A stretch of 14,903 nt of DNA from an uncultured Christensenella sp. (GTDB lineage: Bacteria; Bacillota; Clostridia; Christensenellales; Borkfalkiaceae). Position 1 is the first letter of the stretch; each line of letters opens with the position of its first letter. Position numbers and translations under genes: made by a program. The notes below the pieces were generated by a model that worked only from the letters and a program-made list of their open reading frames with translations, did not search any database and was not told the origin of the DNA. The DNA is taken from assembly GCA_910579705.1 (NCBI GenBank), contig CAJTUI010000021.1:1-14903 (forward strand), read 5' to 3'. Positions 11,922-14,903 of the stretch are shown here, in pieces.

Positions 11922-12824
11922 ATGAAACTCAGAAAATTCTTTGCCGACACGGCCCGCGGCGCGGTAATAGGCGTTGCTATGATTATACCGGGAGTAAGCG
12001 GCGGCACGCTTGCCGTTCTAATGAACGTTTACGATAAGCTTATCGGCGCGATAAGCGATTTGCGCAGCAATTTCAAGCAAAGCGTTATGTTTCTGCTCCC
12101 CATACTGCTGGGCGCCGTCGTCGCCGTGGCGGCGATGTACTTCCCGCTGAAATTCGCGCTGGACCGCGCGCCCTTCCCCACGGTTATGCTGTTTGCGGGG
12201 CTTATGGTGGGGAGCTGTCCTTCCATATTAAAGGACGGAATAAAGCGCGGGTTTTCGCCCGTTCACTCGGCGGCGATAATCTTGCCGTTCCTTGCGGTGG
12301 TAGGCATATGCTTTATACCGGGGCTGGGCGAGGCGGATTTGTCGCTCAATATGCCCGTATACGGCTATTTCCTTTTAATACTTATAGGCGCGGTTGCAAG
12401 CTGTGCACTGGTAGTGCCCGGAATAAGCGGATCTATGCTGCTTCTGATTTTCGGATACTACAACGCCATTTTCGACACCGTGTCCGCGCTTAAAACGGAT
12501 TTCGGGCATTCCCTGCTCGTCCTCGTCTGCTTTGCAATGGGGCTTATAATCGGCTTTTTCAGCATTGCAAAACTTATGAAGTTCTTTATGAAAAAGTTCC
12601 CGCGCGGAACAAACTGGGCGATTATCGGTTTCGTGCTCGGCTCCGTTCCCGCGATATTCATAACTTATAACCACAACTTCCCCTCGTTCGCCTACCACAC
12701 CCTTTCAGTCGCGCACATAGTCGTCGGCACGGTGCTGTGCGTTCTGGGAATTGCGGGTACTTACGTTCTGACGGCGTTTGTGGAGGCCAAGCAAAAAAAC
12801 AGCCAAACGGCCACGGAAGAATAA
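11922..12824 (+). CDS. popT: DUF368 membrane protein, undecaprenyl-phosphate translocase (PopT)
   Basis: Polytopic membrane protein of 300 residues. The DUF368 family has been shown to return undecaprenyl phosphate, the lipid carrier of peptidoglycan and teichoic acid synthesis, to the cytoplasmic face. The two halves repeat a re-entrant signature: IIPGVSGGT (21-29) and VVPGISGS (164-171), typical of the family's inverted-repeat fold. Many hydrophobic segments follow (for example 53-72, 85-98, 117-131, 148-165, 197-213, 232-247, 263-285). The C-terminal tail is short and polar. It lies 35 bases after the EFR1 gene on the same strand and ends before a strong terminator. There is no ribosome site at the ATG, only AT-rich sequence, so translation may be weak or leaderless. 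Confidence 0.87.
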   Translation: MKLRKFFADTARGAVIGVAMIIPGVSGGTLAVLMNVYDKLIGAISDLRSNFKQSVMFLLPILLGAVVAVAAMYFPLKFALDRAPFPTVMLFAGLMVGSCPSILKDGIKRGFSPVHSAAIILPFLAVVGICFIPGLGEADLSLNMPVYGYFLLILIGAVASCALVVPGISGSMLLLIFGYYNAIFDTVSALKTDFGHSLLVLVCFAMGLIIGFFSIAKLMKFFMKKFPRGTNWAIIGFVLGSVPAIFITYNHNFPSFAYHTLSVAHIVVGTVLCVLGIAGTYVLTAFVEAKQKNSQTATEE

Positions 12825-12844
12825 ACACTGTAAATAAAATAAAT

Positions 12845-12872
12845 CCGCCCGCACGCTGTCGCGTGCGGGCGG
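12845..12872. terminator. Bidirectional intrinsic terminator
   Basis: CCGCCCGCACGC (12845-12856) pairs perfectly over 12 bp with GCGTGCGGGCGG (12861-12872) around a TGTC loop. TAATTTTATTTTTT follows on the plus strand and ATTTATTTTATTT on the minus strand. It separates popT from the converging rpoC-side gene. Confidence 0.92.
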
Positions 12873-12877
12873 TAATT

Positions 12878-13240
12878 TTATTTTTTCTTTTTGGGCGGCT
12901 GAGGTTTTTTGGTAAGCGTTGCGCAAATCACGTCGCAACACTTAATCATAACTTCCAGACATTCGTCCAAAAGCGCGATACTTTCGCTTTCAAAACCTTT
13001 TTTCTTTAACGCGTCGTTTACTATTACCGCGGCGTAATTGAACGAAGTGTAAAGATTTTTGAGGTTGTCTTCCACAGTTACAAAGTTCTTTGCGGCCGTT
13101 ATATGAAAGCCGTAAATATCCTGTAAATCCCTGCTGGCCTGCTTGAAAAGGCGGGCGGTCCTTGCCTCCTGTATGGTTACAATATCCTGCCTGAACTTTT
13201 TCAAAAGGTCAACCATTCTCAAATCTTCGAAATCGGGCAT
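12878..13240 (-). CDS. Small helical protein of unknown function downstream of rpoC
   Basis: 120 residues, predicted mostly helical, beginning MPDFEDLRMVDLLKKFRQDI. It has no recognised domain. A cysteine-rich stretch (LDECLEVMIKCCDVICATL) precedes a basic, proline-containing tail ending KKPQPPKKKK. No signal peptide or membrane segment is evident. The ATG at 13240 is preceded by GAGG six bases upstream and is preferred to an in-frame ATG 15 codons upstream. That upstream ATG overlaps the hairpin between this gene and rpoC and has no ribosome site. It starts 55 bases after rpoC on the same strand and ends at the 12845-12872 terminator, so it is probably expressed with rpoC. I do not recognise a function. 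Confidence 0.6.
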   Translation of the reverse strand: MPDFEDLRMVDLLKKFRQDIVTIQEARTARLFKQASRDLQDIYGFHITAAKNFVTVEDNLKNLYTSFNYAAVIVNDALKKKGFESESIALLDECLEVMIKCCDVICATLTKKPQPPKKKK

Positions 13241-13258
13241 ATCACACCTCTTTTCATA

Positions 13259-13284
13259 TGCGGCGCGCTTATCGGCGCGCCGCA
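13259..13284 (-). other. GC-rich hairpin between rpoC and the following gene
   Basis: TGCGGCGCGC (13259-13268) pairs perfectly over 10 bp with GCGCGCCGCA (13275-13284), leaving a TTATCG loop. Read on the minus strand it follows the rpoC stop by about a dozen bases and is followed by TATGAAAAGAGG, with no T run. It is therefore more likely a processing, stabilising or partial-attenuation element than a full terminator. Confidence 0.6.
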
Positions 13285-13295
13285 CCGTTTAAAAA

Positions 13296-14903
13296 TCAGT
13301 CTTTTACTACGCTGTTATAATTGGCGTTTATTACGGGGGACATATTCTTATATTCCTTAACGCCCGTGCCCGCGGGTATAAGCTTACCGATTATAACGTT
13401 CTCTTTAAGTCCGACAAGCGGGTCGACCTTGTTCTTGATTGCCGCGTCCGTAAGCACCCTCGCGGTTTCCTGGAAGGACGCCGCCGACAGGAACGAGTCG
13501 GTGGACAGCGCCGCCTTGGTTATGCCGAGCAGCACGCGTTTCTGCAACGCGGGCGTGCCGCCGTTTTCGATGGCCTGCCTGTTCTCTTCCTCGACGGTAA
13601 ACATATCGACCGTTTCGCCGGGCAAGAGGTTGGTTGAACCCGCGCTCTCGATTTTAACCTTTCTGAGCATCTGGCGTACGATAATCTCAACGTGCTTGTC
13701 GTTGATATCAACGCCCTGCGAACGGTAAACGGACTGAACCTGTTCGAGGATATAGTCCTGAACGCCCCTTACGCCCGATACCCTTAAAATGTCCTGAGGA
13801 TATACGGAACCCGTGTTGAGCACCGTTCCCGGTTCCACCCTGTCGCCGTTCTTTACGTGAAGTTCCGCATTGAACGGAAGGGTGTACTCCTTCTTGTTTT
13901 CGCCCGTAATCGGGTCGCGTATAATTACGTGTTTAAGATTGTCCTTGTCGTCGAGCGAAACTACGCCCGAAACCTCGCAAAGCGTTGCGCAACCCTTGGG
14001 TTTACGCGCCTCGAAAAGCTCCTCGACGCGGGGAAGACCCTGCGTAATGTCGCCCGTAGCCGCGATACCGCCGGTATGGAACGTTCTCATAGTAAGCTGT
14101 GTGCCGGGCTCGCCGATAGACTGCGCGGCGATAACGCCGACCGCCTCGCCGGGCTGAACGGGCGTGTTGGTCGCCATATTCTTGCCGTAGCACTTTGCGC
14201 AAACGCCGAAACGCGAATTACAGCTGAATATCGAACGTATCGAAACCTGCTCTATTCCCGCGTTGACTATCTCTTTTGCAAGCGCGTCCGTAACAAACCC
14301 GTTCTGGGGAACGATAACGTTTCCGTTTGCGTCCTTGACGTCTTCCGAAACGAACCTGCCCTGAATCCTGTCTTCGAGGCCCTCTATAACTTCGCCGTTG
14401 GGGCCTATTATCGCCCTTACGACCATACCGCGGGGCTTTTTGCTGCCCGCCATACAGTCGTCCTCGCGAACGATAACGTCCTGCGAAACGTCTACGAGCC
14501 TACGCGTGAGGTAACCGGAGTCCGCCGTCTTCAACGCCGTGTCGGCAAGACCTTTACGGCCGCCGTGCGACGAAATGAAGTATTCGAGAACGGAAAGTCC
14601 CTGTCTGAAACAGGATTTAACGGGAACCTCGATTTTCTTACCCTGCGGGTTAACCATCAGTCCGCGCATACCCGAAAGCTGTTTCATCTGGTCGATAGAG
14701 CCGCGGGCGCCAGAATCCGCCATCATCCAGATGGGATTGAACTTGTCGAGCGTCTTTTTAAGCGCGTCGGTAACGAGGTCGGTGGCGTTATCCCACGCCT
14801 CGATAACCGCGTTATATCTCTCTTCCTCGCGCAAAAGTCCGCGCTGGTACTTCTTTTCTATCTTGATAACCTTGTCTTCGGTATCTCTTACTATATCCTG
14901 CTT
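13296..14903 (-). CDS. rpoC: RNA polymerase beta' subunit, C-terminal part
   Basis: Catalytic beta' subunit of RNA polymerase; the last 535 codons are present and the gene continues past the right edge. The visible reading starts KQDIVRDTEDKVIKIEKKYQ and runs into GLLREEERYNAVIEAW. Then come IDQMKQLSGMRGLMVNPQGK, the trigger-loop and bridge-helix neighbourhood SVLEYFISSHGGRKGLADTA, and GYLTRRLVDVSQDVIV. The zinc-site cysteines are in EDDCMAG and CNSRFGVCAKCYG. EAVGVIAAQSIGEPGTQLTMRTFHTGG is complete, and the end is VVKD with a TGA stop. All conserved blocks are intact and there is no large lineage insertion. In most Bacillota rpoC is followed by rplGB, rpsL, rpsG and fusA; here a small unknown gene and a terminator follow instead. 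Confidence 0.97.
   Translation of the reverse strand, partial: KQDIVRDTEDKVIKIEKKYQRGLLREEERYNAVIEAWDNATDLVTDALKKTLDKFNPIWMMADSGARGSIDQMKQLSGMRGLMVNPQGKKIEVPVKSCFRQGLSVLEYFISSHGGRKGLADTALKTADSGYLTRRLVDVSQDVIVREDDCMAGSKKPRGMVVRAIIGPNGEVIEGLEDRIQGRFVSEDVKDANGNVIVPQNGFVTDALAKEIVNAGIEQVSIRSIFSCNSRFGVCAKCYGKNMATNTPVQPGEAVGVIAAQSIGEPGTQLTMRTFHTGGIAATGDITQGLPRVEELFEARKPKGCATLCEVSGVVSLDDKDNLKHVIIRDPITGENKKEYTLPFNAELHVKNGDRVEPGTVLNTGSVYPQDILRVSGVRGVQDYILEQVQSVYRSQGVDINDKHVEIIVRQMLRKVKIESAGSTNLLPGETVDMFTVEEENRQAIENGGTPALQKRVLLGITKAALSTDSFLSAASFQETARVLTDAAIKNKVDPLVGLKENVIIGKLIPAGTGVKEYKNMSPVINANYNSVVKD

Noticed and set aside
1..14903. CRISPR array, insertion sequence or integrase gene
   Set aside because: No regularly spaced identical repeats, no transposase and no tyrosine or serine recombinase motifs were found on either strand.

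Overview
The window looks like part of a chromosome from an uncultured, probably spore-forming member of the Bacillota (Clostridia; a Christensenellales-like lineage is possible but not shown). Pointers are the CotF-type spore coat genes, a PopT (DUF368) lipid carrier translocase, clear GGAGG ribosome sites, sigma-A-like promoters and an rpoC of Gram-positive type. From about 4.2 kb rightwards the genes are GC-richer and tightly packed. The left 3.7 kb is visibly AT-rich and reads like acquired DNA.

Left region (1-3790, all genes on the minus strand). The 5' part of tag (3-methyladenine glycosylase I) runs off the left edge. Next comes a 170-bp imperfect direct repeat (421-590). A three-gene operon follows in transcription order: a minimal nucleotidyltransferase (2934-3557), an Abi_2/HEPN-like RNase (2281-2934) and a DUF3800 'DESEHSR' protein (755-2269) broken by a TAA at codon 4. 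The second copy of the direct repeat (3625-3794) ends inside the 3' terminus of tmRNA. A 20-nt core of this repeat occurs three times (562, 718, 3766) and tightly brackets the three-gene unit. I read this as a small defence-like or toxin-antitoxin-like cassette carried at the ssrA 3' end, a known kind of island attachment site. No integrase is visible.

tmRNA (3788-4175, minus) is intact, with a G3:U70 acceptor pair, an encoded CCA, a good promoter and an unusually long deduced 23-residue tag.

Middle region (4328-8790, plus). A PfkB-family sugar kinase, an Sfp-type phosphopantetheinyl transferase, MTA/SAH nucleosidase, LuxS and uracil-DNA glycosylase form one operon, with three ATGA overlaps and one 11-base gap. 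A cofactor-independent phosphoglycerate mutase follows and ends at a strong terminator. MtnN and LuxS act in sequence (SAH to S-ribosylhomocysteine to homocysteine plus the AI-2 precursor).

Right region. Two small spore-coat-like genes (8826-9310, minus) diverge from an SDR/zinc-ribbon fusion, an EFR1-type flavodoxin-ferredoxin and PopT (9410-12824, plus). The divergent promoters share a palindrome. Converging from the right are the 3' part of rpoC (13296-14903, minus, 5' end outside the window) and a small unknown gene (12878-13240), separated from popT by a bidirectional terminator. No CRISPR array, insertion sequence or rRNA is visible.
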